A stretch of 15,122 nt of DNA from Bryobacterales bacterium (GTDB lineage: Bacteria > Acidobacteriota > Terriglobia > Bryobacterales > Bryobacteraceae). How positions within the stretch are numbered: the stretch's first letter is position 1; the number at the start of each line of letters is the position of its first letter. The stretch spans positions 1-15,122 of the forward strand of contig PLGA01000591.1 of assembly GCA_003139735.1 (NCBI GenBank). The letters run 5' to 3'. Both the position numbers and the translations under genes were made by a program. This document shows positions 6,155 through 13,256 of this stretch, in pieces. The notes below the pieces were generated by a model. That model searched no databases. It was not told the origin of the DNA and was given only the letters and a program-made list of their open reading frames with translations.

Positions 6155-9127
6155 CTACGTTTTTAGGGGCGCCGCGAGTTCGATTCTGGCGCCCTGGCCG
6201 CTGGCCGACTCGATGGTGAGGGTCGCGCCGATGTGCTTGGCGCGTTCGTGCATGCCGATGACGCCGCGGTGATCCTTTTTGGCCTTCGCCGCCGCCAGGT
6301 CGAACCCGACTCCGTCGTCCTGAACACACAAGCTAACGCACTTGGCCGAATAGACCAGTTGGGCGGAGATTTTCCTGGCGCCGGCGTGATTTACGGCGTT
6401 GACAATCGCTTCGCGGCCGACCAGATACAGGTTCGCCTGCACCTCGTACGGCAACTCCCGGACGCGGCCGTTCACGGCCAGATGGAACGCGGTTGAGGAC
6501 CCTTTGACAGCCTGGTTGCCGGCTGCGCTCAACGCCTCCGGCAAGGTGGAGTTTTCGAACTCCGGCAGGTGCATGCTCATGATGGCCCGGCGCGCTTCTT
6601 GGAGCGACTGTTCTGCCTGGTCGATGGCGTGATCGAGGCCCCGCTTGCTGACCTCCGGATTGCTCTCGTAAAGGCGCGAGGCGGCCTCCAGTTGGTACAC
6701 AACCCCGGAAAAACCCTGCAGCAGCGAATCGTGGAGTTCGCGCATCATTCGGGCCCGCTCTTGAGCCACCAACTGGAACCGGGAAAGCAGCCGGCGCACC
6801 CGCATCCAGTACGCACCCCAGACAAGCAACGCCGCGGCGGCGACGCACGCCGGGACGAACCACCGGGTCTGGTAAAACTCAGGCGCGATTTCAAATGCCA
6901 GGCTGGCGCCGGTGGTGTTCCAAACCCCTTCGTTATTGCAGGCGAGCACGTGGAAGGCATACTTCGCCGGCGGCAGATTGACATAGGCCACATACCGGCG
7001 CGCCCCCGCTTCCGTCCAGTTCTGGTCCAGACCTTCCAGTCTGTAGCGAAACCGGACGCGCTCCGGAACCGTCAGGCTGAGTCCGGTATAGTTAATCTGC
7101 ACCTCACGCCCGCGAAACTCGATCCCCGAAGGCGAGGTCGTGTCCATCGGCCTCCCGTCTACCACCAACTGTTCGATCGCGACCGGCGGACGAACTGGAT
7201 TGCCGCGGATGCGGCTCGGATCAATGACGGCCACGCCATCCTGCGTACAAACCCATAGCCGGCCGTCGTTGGATTTGGCAATGCGAGGATTCGCCAAGTT
7301 GGCGGAACCCGCCAGACGCAAGCCTTCGGTGAGGCCGTACAGCTTAAATGCGAGGTTTCCGGGCGCGCCATCCGAAAAGCCGTTCAGGGCCGCAAGCGGC
7401 AGGCACAGGATGCCACTGCCGGTCATCAGCCACAACCCGTTGCGATCGTCTTCGACGATGCCCTGTACGCCGCCATCGGGCAAGCCTTGTTTGGCGGTCC
7501 AGGTGGTCCAGCGGCCGCGCCGAAATCGGCTCAGACCTGCTCCCGTGCCCACCCAAACGCTTCCGCCGCGGTCTTCGTAGATTGCTTCCACGGGCCCCGG
7601 CGCCAAACCTTGAGCCGCGGCGTAGAACTGGGACGAATCCCCCGCCACGGCGGTGACGCCGCCCTCGTAATATCCCACCCATAGAACGCCGCTGCGGGCA
7701 GCCAAAAGTTGATAGACGTTCTTCTTCTCCGAGCCGGGAATGGACAGTCTCCTGACAACGTTTTCGTGCAGGGAGAACAGGCCCCTCGTGCCCGCCGCCA
7801 GGATGAGATCCCCGGTCGGGCCTTTGGCGATCACGAACACGAGGTTCATGTGTTGGCCATCCGGGGCGCGCACCTCGACGAATCGATCGCCGGATTGATA
7901 GGCGAAACCGCCGGTAGTGCCAACCCAAAGCCGTCCGGCATCTTCGTAGAGGGACAATATCGTGGTACTGGGCAATCCGGAGTTCATCAGGTAATGGCGG
8001 ATTCGACCGCCTTCGACCAGGTCCAAGCCGCCGCCAATGGTTCCTACCCAGGTCCCGCCGTTTCGCGCAGCCGAGACGGCGAGTACCGCATCGCTGGAAA
8101 GGCCGTTGCTGGTGGAAACGTTGAGGACCTTTGGGTCGCGGAGTTGATCGATTCCCCTGGCTGTTCCGACCCAGAGGTTTCCTTCGTGGTCCTCAATGAG
8201 AGCGTTAATGAAATCGCTCGAAAGGCCGTCATGCCGCGTGAGACGTTCATAGCCGTTGCCGCGGAGCCGCACCAAGCCTTGCCCCAAAGTGCCCACCCAG
8301 ACGTTGCCATCCCGGTCGCGCATCATAAGGCGCGGATCGAGCGATTCGTCTCCCAACCGGCCAAGGATGGGGCGCAGTTTCCCATCGGAAACCCGAAGAA
8401 TGCGCTTGCTGCCGGCATCGGCAATAATCAGATCGCCTTCGGAGTCCTCCGCAATGACCGAGATTGTCAGATTCGGGACGACCGAGCACTCCGCCGGGAC
8501 GCCGGGAGACCAGCGGCAAAAGCCGTCATGGGTCCCCAGCCAGAGGTTCGTGCGGCTGTCTTCGAAAAGCGCCAGCGCCTTTCGATCGGGCAGTCCATCC
8601 GAAGGGCCGTAAGTCCGGATCGAACCGTCTTGCCGGAGCATGGCAAGCGTGTTGCCCGTGGTGGGACCGCCGGCAATCCAGAGGTTGCCGGCATGGTCCT
8701 CCAACATGACGGTAGCGAAGCCGCCCAGCCACCGGTCCAGGGCCGGATAACGGATGATATGACCACGTGCCATCCGGGCAATGCCGCGGTCCGTGGAGAT
8801 CCAGAGGCCCCCTTGGGAGGATGCCCGCAAAGACCGAATATTGTTGCCGGGCAATTTCTCGCCGGGTTTGGCTTCCCACGGCGCAAAGCGCATTCCGTCG
8901 AAGCGGATCAGGCCCTGTGGGGTTCCCAGCCATAGGTAGCCATCCGAAGTCTGCGCCAGCGCCTGGATGGCGGGCAGCGAGGTGCCTTCTTCCTGGGTCC
9001 AACTCGTGTGTAAATACCGCAACGTGGAGACCGTTGGGTCCAGGGCGAAGGCTGGCTCAAGGCAGGCCAGAAACAGGAGGAAGCCGCGGCGCAGAGCGTA
9101 CCTTCTGCCGGAGATCGCTTGAGTCAC
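6155..9127 (-). CDS. Beta-propeller / Y_Y_Y sensor histidine kinase
   Basis: A 990-aa membrane sensor kinase. It begins with a signal/anchor segment (about 14-29, RGFLLFLACLEPAFA). From about 35 to 640 come two-component-regulator propeller repeats, each with the signature D-x-x-G-N-L/V-W-V-G-T (for example GNLWVGT, GNVWVGT, GSVWVGT). A Y_Y_Y immunoglobulin-like domain follows at about 670-750 and one transmembrane helix at about 756-775. The cytoplasmic kinase has a HisKA_3 dimerisation/phosphoacceptor domain with RELHDSLLQ (phosphorylated His at about 799) and a HATPase_c domain with an N-box (about 900), DDGVGFDL (about 939) and a final GVIGMHERA region. The GTG at 9127 is supported by AAGGAG seven bases upstream. 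HisKA_3 kinases partner NarL/LuxR regulators, and such a regulator is encoded at 10333-10962. The propeller is expected to face the periplasm; its ligand is unknown. Confidence 0.92.
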   Translation of the reverse strand: MTQAISGRRYALRRGFLLFLACLEPAFALDPTVSTLRYLHTSWTQEEGTSLPAIQALAQTSDGYLWLGTPQGLIRFDGMRFAPWEAKPGEKLPGNNIRSLRASSQGGLWISTDRGIARMARGHIIRYPALDRWLGGFATVMLEDHAGNLWIAGGPTTGNTLAMLRQDGSIRTYGPSDGLPDRKALALFEDSRTNLWLGTHDGFCRWSPGVPAECSVVPNLTISVIAEDSEGDLIIADAGSKRILRVSDGKLRPILGRLGDESLDPRLMMRDRDGNVWVGTLGQGLVRLRGNGYERLTRHDGLSSDFINALIEDHEGNLWVGTARGIDQLRDPKVLNVSTSNGLSSDAVLAVSAARNGGTWVGTIGGGLDLVEGGRIRHYLMNSGLPSTTILSLYEDAGRLWVGTTGGFAYQSGDRFVEVRAPDGQHMNLVFVIAKGPTGDLILAAGTRGLFSLHENVVRRLSIPGSEKKNVYQLLAARSGVLWVGYYEGGVTAVAGDSSQFYAAAQGLAPGPVEAIYEDRGGSVWVGTGAGLSRFRRGRWTTWTAKQGLPDGGVQGIVEDDRNGLWLMTGSGILCLPLAALNGFSDGAPGNLAFKLYGLTEGLRLAGSANLANPRIAKSNDGRLWVCTQDGVAVIDPSRIRGNPVRPPVAIEQLVVDGRPMDTTSPSGIEFRGREVQINYTGLSLTVPERVRFRYRLEGLDQNWTEAGARRYVAYVNLPPAKYAFHVLACNNEGVWNTTGASLAFEIAPEFYQTRWFVPACVAAAALLVWGAYWMRVRRLLSRFQLVAQERARMMRELHDSLLQGFSGVVYQLEAASRLYESNPEVSKRGLDHAIDQAEQSLQEARRAIMSMHLPEFENSTLPEALSAAGNQAVKGSSTAFHLAVNGRVRELPYEVQANLYLVGREAIVNAVNHAGARKISAQLVYSAKCVSLCVQDDGVGFDLAAAKAKKDHRGVIGMHERAKHIGATLTIESASGQGARIELAAPLKT

Positions 9128-9155
9128 TCACACACTCCTTGGTTCTGTGAGTAGC

Positions 9156-9184
9156 TTAATTAACAGCGGCTTACACAGTATAGT
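9156..9184 (+). promoter_or_regulatory. Candidate promoter of the B1-B2-precursor operon
   Basis: TTAATT (9156-9161) and TATAGT (9179-9184) are spaced by 17 bases and face the B1 gene, in the AT-rich stretch between the divergent kinase gene and B1. The -35 matches the consensus at only three positions, so support is moderate at best. If correct, the 5' untranslated leader would be about 155 bases. The rest of the 222-base gap (9128-9349) shows no conserved RNA structure that I recognise. Confidence 0.25.
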
Positions 9185-9349
9185 TCTAGTACTCCTATTA
9201 CCTTTATTACTTTGCGCGCCATCTACTTTATGCACGCCGTGCTCGATGTTAAGAACTACCAAATGCTCCCCATAAGTCGGCTTTCGGAACAGTGGATCCT
9301 AATGTACGTTAAGGATGCAAGCAACATCGGAACGGGATGGAATCCGGAA

Positions 9350-9682
9350 ATGCATAGGCTAACAGAAATCGCGTCGCGGTTACTCCGGAAGCGCCGTGAG
9401 CGCTCCGAGGGCGGGCCAATCGGGATTTCACCGGATGTGATCGCATCGGCGCACCCGGACGGTGTGGTCTTTCTGCATATCGGCAAGGGCGCCGTCTTCA
9501 ATTCGAACCGGATCGGGGCGCGCATCTGGCGCGGTCTCACCGACCGGGAGCCTCTCGGCGCCGTAACCGCGGCGATCGCTCGCGAATACGGCGTCCAACC
9601 GGAACAGGTTGAGCAGGACGCCGCGGAATTTCTGACGGATTTGGAAGCGCGGGGCTTCCTGACGCGCGGCGGGGGTCTCTGA
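9350..9682 (+). CDS. Lasso peptide RiPP recognition element protein (PqqD-like, B1)
   Basis: A small PqqD-family protein that binds the leader of the precursor and presents it to the peptidase and cyclase. With the ATG at 9350 it is 110 aa. Residues about 26-105 match PqqD: ISPDVIASAHPDGVVFLHIG (26-45) gives the three-stranded sheet that binds the leader, FNSNRIGARIW (50-60) is the typical turn and first helix, and LGAVTAAIAREYGV (69-82) plus AAEFLTDLEARGFL (91-104) are the C-terminal helices. A start at ATG 9302 would add 16 residues and a TTG at 9212 more still; neither extension looks like the family and 9350 is preferred without a strong Shine-Dalgarno. It lies two bases before the B2 gene and belongs to one operon with B2 and the precursor. 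Confidence 0.85.
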   Translation: MHRLTEIASRLLRKRRERSEGGPIGISPDVIASAHPDGVVFLHIGKGAVFNSNRIGARIWRGLTDREPLGAVTAAIAREYGVQPEQVEQDAAEFLTDLEARGFLTRGGGL

Positions 9683-9684
9683 AT

Positions 9685-10074
9685 ATGCCGCCCTACAATC
9701 GTACGCTTCTGGCGGCAAGGGTGATGTGGCGGCTGTTGCTGTTTGACGCTCTCCTGGCCTTGCGCGGCTTTCGGAGCGTTTACCGCGATCTTAGCCGTCA
9801 CAATCTTCCGGCCAAGTTCCGACAGATGGAGATGGAGACCGTCATCTGCCGGGCGGTGACCCAAGTCAGTTCCTTCTACTGGAAACCGGTCCGTTGCCTG
9901 CAGCGGTCCGCGGTCATGGCCAGCGTACTCAGGATTTATGGCATCGATGCATCGGTGGTAATTGGATACAGGCCCGCGCCGCTTTTCAGTCACGCGTGGG
10001 TAGAGATAGAGGGCCGAGTCGTGGGTGGTTCGCCGGCCTACCAGCGGAAGCTGTGTCCGCTGACCCGCATTTGA
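9685..10074 (+). CDS. Lasso peptide leader peptidase (transglutaminase-like, B2)
   Basis: A 129-aa cysteine protease-like protein (PF13471-type, the McjB C-terminal domain) that removes the leader from the lasso precursor with help from B1. The nucleophile is Cys71 in VRCLQRSAVMASVL (69-82), and the general base is His103 in SHAWVEIEG (102-110). In McjB the triad Asp lies 12 residues after the His (H182/D194). Here that place is Gly115, and no Asp occurs anywhere after the His, so the triad is incomplete or uses another residue. The N-terminal part has a hydrophobic stretch (about 13-27) that is normal for this family. The gene starts two bases after B1 ends and is followed by the precursor after 42 bases, a standard B1-B2 pairing with A placed last. 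Confidence 0.85.
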   Translation: MPPYNRTLLAARVMWRLLLFDALLALRGFRSVYRDLSRHNLPAKFRQMEMETVICRAVTQVSSFYWKPVRCLQRSAVMASVLRIYGIDASVVIGYRPAPLFSHAWVEIEGRVVGGSPAYQRKLCPLTRI

Positions 10075-10102
10075 GAAAACGAATTCAAACTTTTGTCAAA
10101 CA

Positions 10103-10108
10103 GAGGAG
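10103..10108 (+). promoter_or_regulatory. Strong ribosome binding site for the lasso precursor
   Basis: GAGGAG lies eight bases before the ATG at 10117 and is the best Shine-Dalgarno match in the B1-B2-A run. It supports the short ORF as a real, highly translated gene, as expected for a RiPP precursor needed in excess over its enzymes. Confidence 0.7.
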
Positions 10109-10116
10109 ATCAAGCT

Positions 10117-10272
10117 ATGTACGAACAACCGAAACTGAACCGCGTCGGCAAGGCTGAAGAAGTCATCCTGGGGATCGTTAGCGGCGGCTACGACTTTGAC
10201 GGCAACTGGGTCTTTGCATGCATGGAGTTTGCGGACGAAGACGATCCCGGCCAGCCCCCCGCCGTTCGTTAG
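10117..10272 (+). CDS. Lasso peptide precursor (A)
   Basis: A 51-aa peptide encoded directly downstream of B1 and B2. The leader starts MYEQPKLNRVGKAEEVIL and carries the Y-x-x-P-x-L-x-x-x-G signature (Tyr2, Pro5, Leu7, Gly11) recognised by PqqD-like B1 proteins. The most likely cleavage is before Gly19, which gives a 33-residue core beginning GIVSGGYDFDGNW. Asp26 would be core position 8 and would allow an eight-residue macrolactam ring (Gly1-Asp8). The residue at -2 is Ile17 rather than the usual Thr. The tail is long and acidic (EFADEDDPG) and ends PPAVR; it contains one Cys (Cys35, core 17), so no internal disulfide can form. Trimming of the tail, or another ring-closing residue, is possible. 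ORF length, strong Shine-Dalgarno and position make it the clear precursor candidate. Ring size and mature mass are inference. Confidence 0.85.
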   Translation: MYEQPKLNRVGKAEEVILGIVSGGYDFDGNWVFACMEFADEDDPGQPPAVR

Positions 10273-10287
10273 AATGACAGGACAGGA

Positions 10288-10322
10288 TCGCGGGCCCGCG
10301 CCGGGCGGGGCCGGTCCCGCGA
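10288..10322. terminator. GC-rich hairpin between the convergent precursor and regulator genes
   Basis: TCGCGGG at 10288-10294 pairs with CCCGCGA at 10316-10322. Inside it CCCGC (10295-10299) pairs with GCGGG (10305-10309) around a five-base loop, making a 12-bp stem with one six-base bulge. It starts 15 bases after the precursor stop. There is no T run on either side, so it is not a textbook intrinsic terminator; it could protect the 3' end or stop transcription from both directions. Confidence 0.4.
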
Positions 10323-10332
10323 CTTCCGCGGT

Positions 10333-10962
10333 TCATAGCCTGATGACTCCGCGATGCAGAGCCGTGGTTACGGCCTGGGTGCGGTCCGAGGCGTGCAGTT
10401 TTTCCAAGATATGCTTCATGTGGGTGTTCACCGTGGCCTCGGTGATTCCAAGCTCGTAGGCGATTTCCTTGTTGCGCATTCCCACGGCGACGAGCTGAAG
10501 CACTTCGAGTTCACGCGAGCTTAGATCCGTTCGAGGGAGGTTCTCGGCGATCTTGCTGCCAACCTGCGCGGGGATGTAGCGTTGCCCCCTATGAACTGCC
10601 CGTATGGCCTGGATCAGCTCTTTGCGCGCCATATCCTTGAACAGGTAGCCCCTGGCGCCCGCCTCGAGCGCGCGATAGATCTCTTCGTCGCCGGCCACGC
10701 TGGTGAGTACGACAAAACCCGTGTCGGAAGACTGGCTGCAGACGCGCCGGATTATTTCGGCGCCGCCCATATCGGGCAATAAGAGGTCCACCACTACGGT
10801 CGAGGGCCGCAATGCCTCGATCATCGCAATCGCCTCCGCGCCGGTCCCCGCTTCGCCAACCAGGCGAATATCGGGTTCGGCGGAGAGCATGGCGGTGAGC
10901 CCGTCGCGAACCACGGGATGATCGTCCACAATCAAGACCGTGATTGGACTGGCCCCGGTCAT
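10333..10962 (-). CDS. NarL/LuxR-family response regulator
   Basis: A 209-aa two-component transcription regulator. The receiver domain (about 6-122) has the acidic pair in LIVDDHP (10-16), the phosphoacceptor Asp59 in VVVDLLLPDMGG (56-67), the conserved Thr87 and Lys109 in YLFKDM (106-111). The LuxR-type helix-turn-helix follows at about 146-205 (LSSRELEVLQLVAVGMRNKE, then ITEATVNTHMKHILEKL). The start is ATG 10962, because it begins at the usual MTxxxxITVLIVDD and overlaps the glycosyltransferase stop as ATGA; the longer frame back to 11064 lies inside that gene. It is the natural partner of the HisKA_3 kinase at 6155-9127. Together they flank the B1-B2-precursor operon, which is therefore a likely target. 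Confidence 0.92.
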   Translation of the reverse strand: MTGASPITVLIVDDHPVVRDGLTAMLSAEPDIRLVGEAGTGAEAIAMIEALRPSTVVVDLLLPDMGGAEIIRRVCSQSSDTGFVVLTSVAGDEEIYRALEAGARGYLFKDMARKELIQAIRAVHRGQRYIPAQVGSKIAENLPRTDLSSRELEVLQLVAVGMRNKEIAYELGITEATVNTHMKHILEKLHASDRTQAVTTALHRGVIRL

Positions 10963-12056
10963 TTGGCGGCGCTCGAGGCGGCTATGCGTTTCACGTGTCC
11001 GGCGATCGCCTGCGCGGCGCCGCGCACGCCGTCCCACCTGGGCAATTCCCCTTCCGGGGTCCAACCGCCGGCGATTCGCTCGGACATCAACTGCGCCAAC
11101 GCTGAGGCGTTCACGCCGCCGGCGCGCAACGCGGAATTGGAAGGGATGCGCGCGATCGCCACGTCATCGGGCCAATTAGCGCCCGCTGAAATGGAAATGG
11201 AGGGAACGCCCAAAAAAGCGGCCTCGCAAACCGTCATGCGATTGGCCTTTGTGATCACCAGATCGCTCGCAACCATCAGGCGGTCGATCGCCCAATCTTC
11301 CTTTAGCACCCGGATATCCGGCCGGTCGCCGATTCGGGCCCGGAGCGAGTCGTAATCCCGCCAGGCCAACCAGATGAGCCGCTTGGACGGGTGCGGCAAG
11401 GCGTCCCACGCCGAGACCAGCAAATCCGCCATGGGAACACGCGCTTCCGGGTGATTCCCCGGCTGGCACAGAACCACGGCGGCCTCGGCCGGGAGTCCCA
11501 ATTCCTGGCGTGCGCGCACGCGGTCAGACCGGCCGTAATCGAAGCGCCGGATCGCGGGCCCGACGTACCGTATCGTATCCCCCTGGAACGGAGGCTCGGT
11601 GAAAATGCCGCGTTCCCCCGTGAATATGATCTCTTGCGCGCACTTCATGGCGCTTGTCAGGAAAGGATTGGGGTCCTGAAAGAAATCGGTAATAAACAAA
11701 CAGGGAATATCGAATACCTGGGATGCCGGCAAGGCGGCCAGTTCTTCGTGTGAAATCACCAACCGCGGCTGGAGGCGCCAGAGGATGCGGCTCTCCGCGA
11801 CAATCGCCGGCAGGATCGGCGGCTCATCCGGCATATCGAGATCGACCACGTCGTATCCGCACGACCGGAACGTCTCCGCTCCTCCCGAATAGGACACGAA
11901 TCGGATGTCCAACCGCGGAACCGACTGCAGCAGTTCCCGGGCAATCGCCATGTCGGGCATGGCATGGCCCCGGCCACGGCCGCGCGAAAAAAACGCTATG
12001 CCAAACGTTCCCGGCTCAAACGGCTTCGGTAGTTCCGGCAACTCCGTTTCGAACAT
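10959..12056 (-). CDS. Glycosyltransferase, GTB fold, MurG/MGT-like
   Basis: A 365-aa enzyme with two Rossmann-type domains. The N-terminal acceptor domain starts at GIAFFSRGRGRGHAMPDMAI (19-38), the glycine-rich first loop of MurG/MGT-type glycosyltransferases. The C-terminal nucleotide-sugar domain holds VVLCQPGNHPE (194-204), LIWLAWR (227-233) and the donor-binding region SDLVITKANRMTVCEAAFLG (264-283), where E278 fits the conserved E of GT28-like enzymes. No membrane segment or signal peptide is seen. Its last codons overlap the response-regulator start (ATGA), so the pair is one translation unit lying next to the lasso genes. The acceptor is unknown. It could modify the lasso peptide, a lipid or a wall component. 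The ATG at 12056 has only an A-rich upstream sequence rather than a clear Shine-Dalgarno. Confidence 0.82.
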   Translation of the reverse strand: MFETELPELPKPFEPGTFGIAFFSRGRGRGHAMPDMAIARELLQSVPRLDIRFVSYSGGAETFRSCGYDVVDLDMPDEPPILPAIVAESRILWRLQPRLVISHEELAALPASQVFDIPCLFITDFFQDPNPFLTSAMKCAQEIIFTGERGIFTEPPFQGDTIRYVGPAIRRFDYGRSDRVRARQELGLPAEAAVVLCQPGNHPEARVPMADLLVSAWDALPHPSKRLIWLAWRDYDSLRARIGDRPDIRVLKEDWAIDRLMVASDLVITKANRMTVCEAAFLGVPSISISAGANWPDDVAIARIPSNSALRAGGVNASALAQLMSERIAGGWTPEGELPRWDGVRGAAQAIAGHVKRIAASSAAK

Positions 12057-12151
12057 TTTGCTTTTTCTTATCTATATCTATTATCTCACCGCAGGTTCGG
12101 AATGCTACAGGAGGTTTTCCGCGCCGCTACCTGATAAGATAGGGTCCAGCC

Positions 12152-12496
12152 ATGTTGAAGCGGTTTATTCTGTGGGATTACCAACGCGGGAGCTGGCAGT
12201 ACGACATCATGGTCGCCATCATCCTTGCGTTCCTGTTCGTTACGCCGCGCGGCTGGTTTCGAGACCAACCCAGAGTCCCGAAGGGCATCGCGATGCTGCC
12301 CCCCGAAAATGGAAGTTCCCCGTTCTGGATCGATAAGGATCTCCTTGGGAACACGCCCGAGAACCAGCGCGTAATCAAGCTCACCGAAGTGCTGCGCGCA
12401 CAGACGGGCAATCACCGTCTTCTGGTGACCCGCGTCGAAGAGGTCCGCAGTTCGGAAGATGAATTGCTCGGGTTTATGGCGTTTGCCAGGCCCTAA
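12152..12496 (+). CDS. Small single-span membrane protein, conserved-hypothetical type
   Basis: The 114-aa protein begins MLKRFILWDYQRGSWQYD and has one hydrophobic helix at about 17-32 (YDIMVAIILAFLFVTP), so the short N-terminus is probably cytoplasmic and the charged rest (about 34-114) periplasmic. I recognise the pattern as a protein often found beside a LolA-like gene in Acidobacteriota genomes, from memory and unchecked, but no function is known to me. The stop lies 58 bases before the LolA-like start, in the same direction, so the two are probably co-transcribed. The start codon has a weak AGG nine bases upstream. Confidence 0.7.
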   Translation: MLKRFILWDYQRGSWQYDIMVAIILAFLFVTPRGWFRDQPRVPKGIAMLPPENGSSPFWIDKDLLGNTPENQRVIKLTEVLRAQTGNHRLLVTRVEEVRSSEDELLGFMAFARP

Positions 12497-12554
12497 CAGA
12501 CGCGCCGGTAACCAAGGGCCGCAAGGTTCGCGTCTAATCAATGAGCCGTACTCG

Positions 12555-13238
12555 ATGCGATTTGCGCGCCACTGTTCGCTTCTCATCCTGTTCCTGACCA
12601 CGTGCTCGGCGGCGGACCAACTCCAACAGATCCTGGCGAAGATGGAGGAAGCGGCCGCTCCGTTCAAAGGGCTGACGGCGGACATGAAGAAATTGCACTA
12701 CACCTTCGTGATCCAGGAAGAGGACAAGCAGTCCGGAACTATCGTCGTGCGTCGCCCCAAGCCGAAGGAAATGCAGGTGCTGATGGCGATCAAGGAGCCG
12801 GAACCGCAGCAGATCTCATACGTGGGGCATACCGCGCAACAGTACAATCCGAAGACCAATATCGACTCGATTATCGACGTAGACAAGAAATACGGCGCGG
12901 CGGTGAACGAGTATATGCTGCTCGGCTTCGGATCGAGTCCCAAGGACTTGCAGCAGGTTTACACGATTGCCTTTGGCGGGACGGAAACCTTGGAGGGCCA
13001 GAAAGCCACGAAGATCGAGCTGACCCCTAGAAAGCCGGATACGGCTTTACACCTTATCAAAGCGGACCTTTGGATTTCCGACCAAACCGGCATCGCCATC
13101 CAGCAGCAGCTTCATTTCGCAGGGGGAGACTACGATCTGGCGACGTATTCGAACATCAGAATCGACCCCAATATTCCCGAATCCGCGGTCAAGTTGAACA
13201 TGCCGGAGAACGTCAAGCGGGAGTACCCCTTGAAGTAA
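12555..13238 (+). CDS. LolA-like outer-membrane lipoprotein carrier / lipoprotein-sorting family protein
   Basis: A 227-aa exported protein. The signal peptide is MRFARHCSLLILFLTTCSAA; LTTC at 14-17 is close to, but not a full match for, a lipobox, so it may be either soluble or lipid-anchored. The mature part has the LolA pattern: LQQILAKMEEAAAPFKGLTA (23-42) as the N-terminal helix and first strand, SGTIVVRRPKPKEMQV (60-75, the xGxFxxxRPxxMR signature), a central loop, then LWISDQTGIAIQQQLH (172-187) and a final strand to NMPENVKREYPLK. The partner lipoproteins cannot be deduced. The start at 12555 was chosen because it gives the signal peptide; an earlier ATG at 12459 overlaps the preceding gene and would bury the signal. 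Confidence 0.78.
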   Translation: MRFARHCSLLILFLTTCSAADQLQQILAKMEEAAAPFKGLTADMKKLHYTFVIQEEDKQSGTIVVRRPKPKEMQVLMAIKEPEPQQISYVGHTAQQYNPKTNIDSIIDVDKKYGAAVNEYMLLGFGSSPKDLQQVYTIAFGGTETLEGQKATKIELTPRKPDTALHLIKADLWISDQTGIAIQQQLHFAGGDYDLATYSNIRIDPNIPESAVKLNMPENVKREYPLK

Positions 13239-13256
13239 GGCAAACCGGCCGGCCCC

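Noticed and set aside
7709..8935. 408-codon plus-strand ORF opposite the sensor kinase
   Set aside because: It lies entirely inside the propeller-coding region of the kinase gene, and its protein shows no family pattern. It is an antisense by-product of the repeated codons.
9212..9349. TTG 9212 or ATG 9302 as the start of the B1 gene
   Set aside because: The added residues do not resemble PqqD proteins and occupy the likely promoter/leader region. ATG 9302 cannot be fully excluded.
10963..11064. Extended N-terminus of the response regulator up to 11064
   Set aside because: The added residues are Arg-rich readthrough of the glycosyltransferase gene in another frame. The receiver domain begins naturally at the ATG at 10962, which overlaps the upstream stop.
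12104..12130. AGGAGG-like sequence upstream of the 12152 gene as a ribosome binding site of a missed small gene
   Set aside because: No ATG, GTG or TTG occurs at a usable distance downstream in this stretch.
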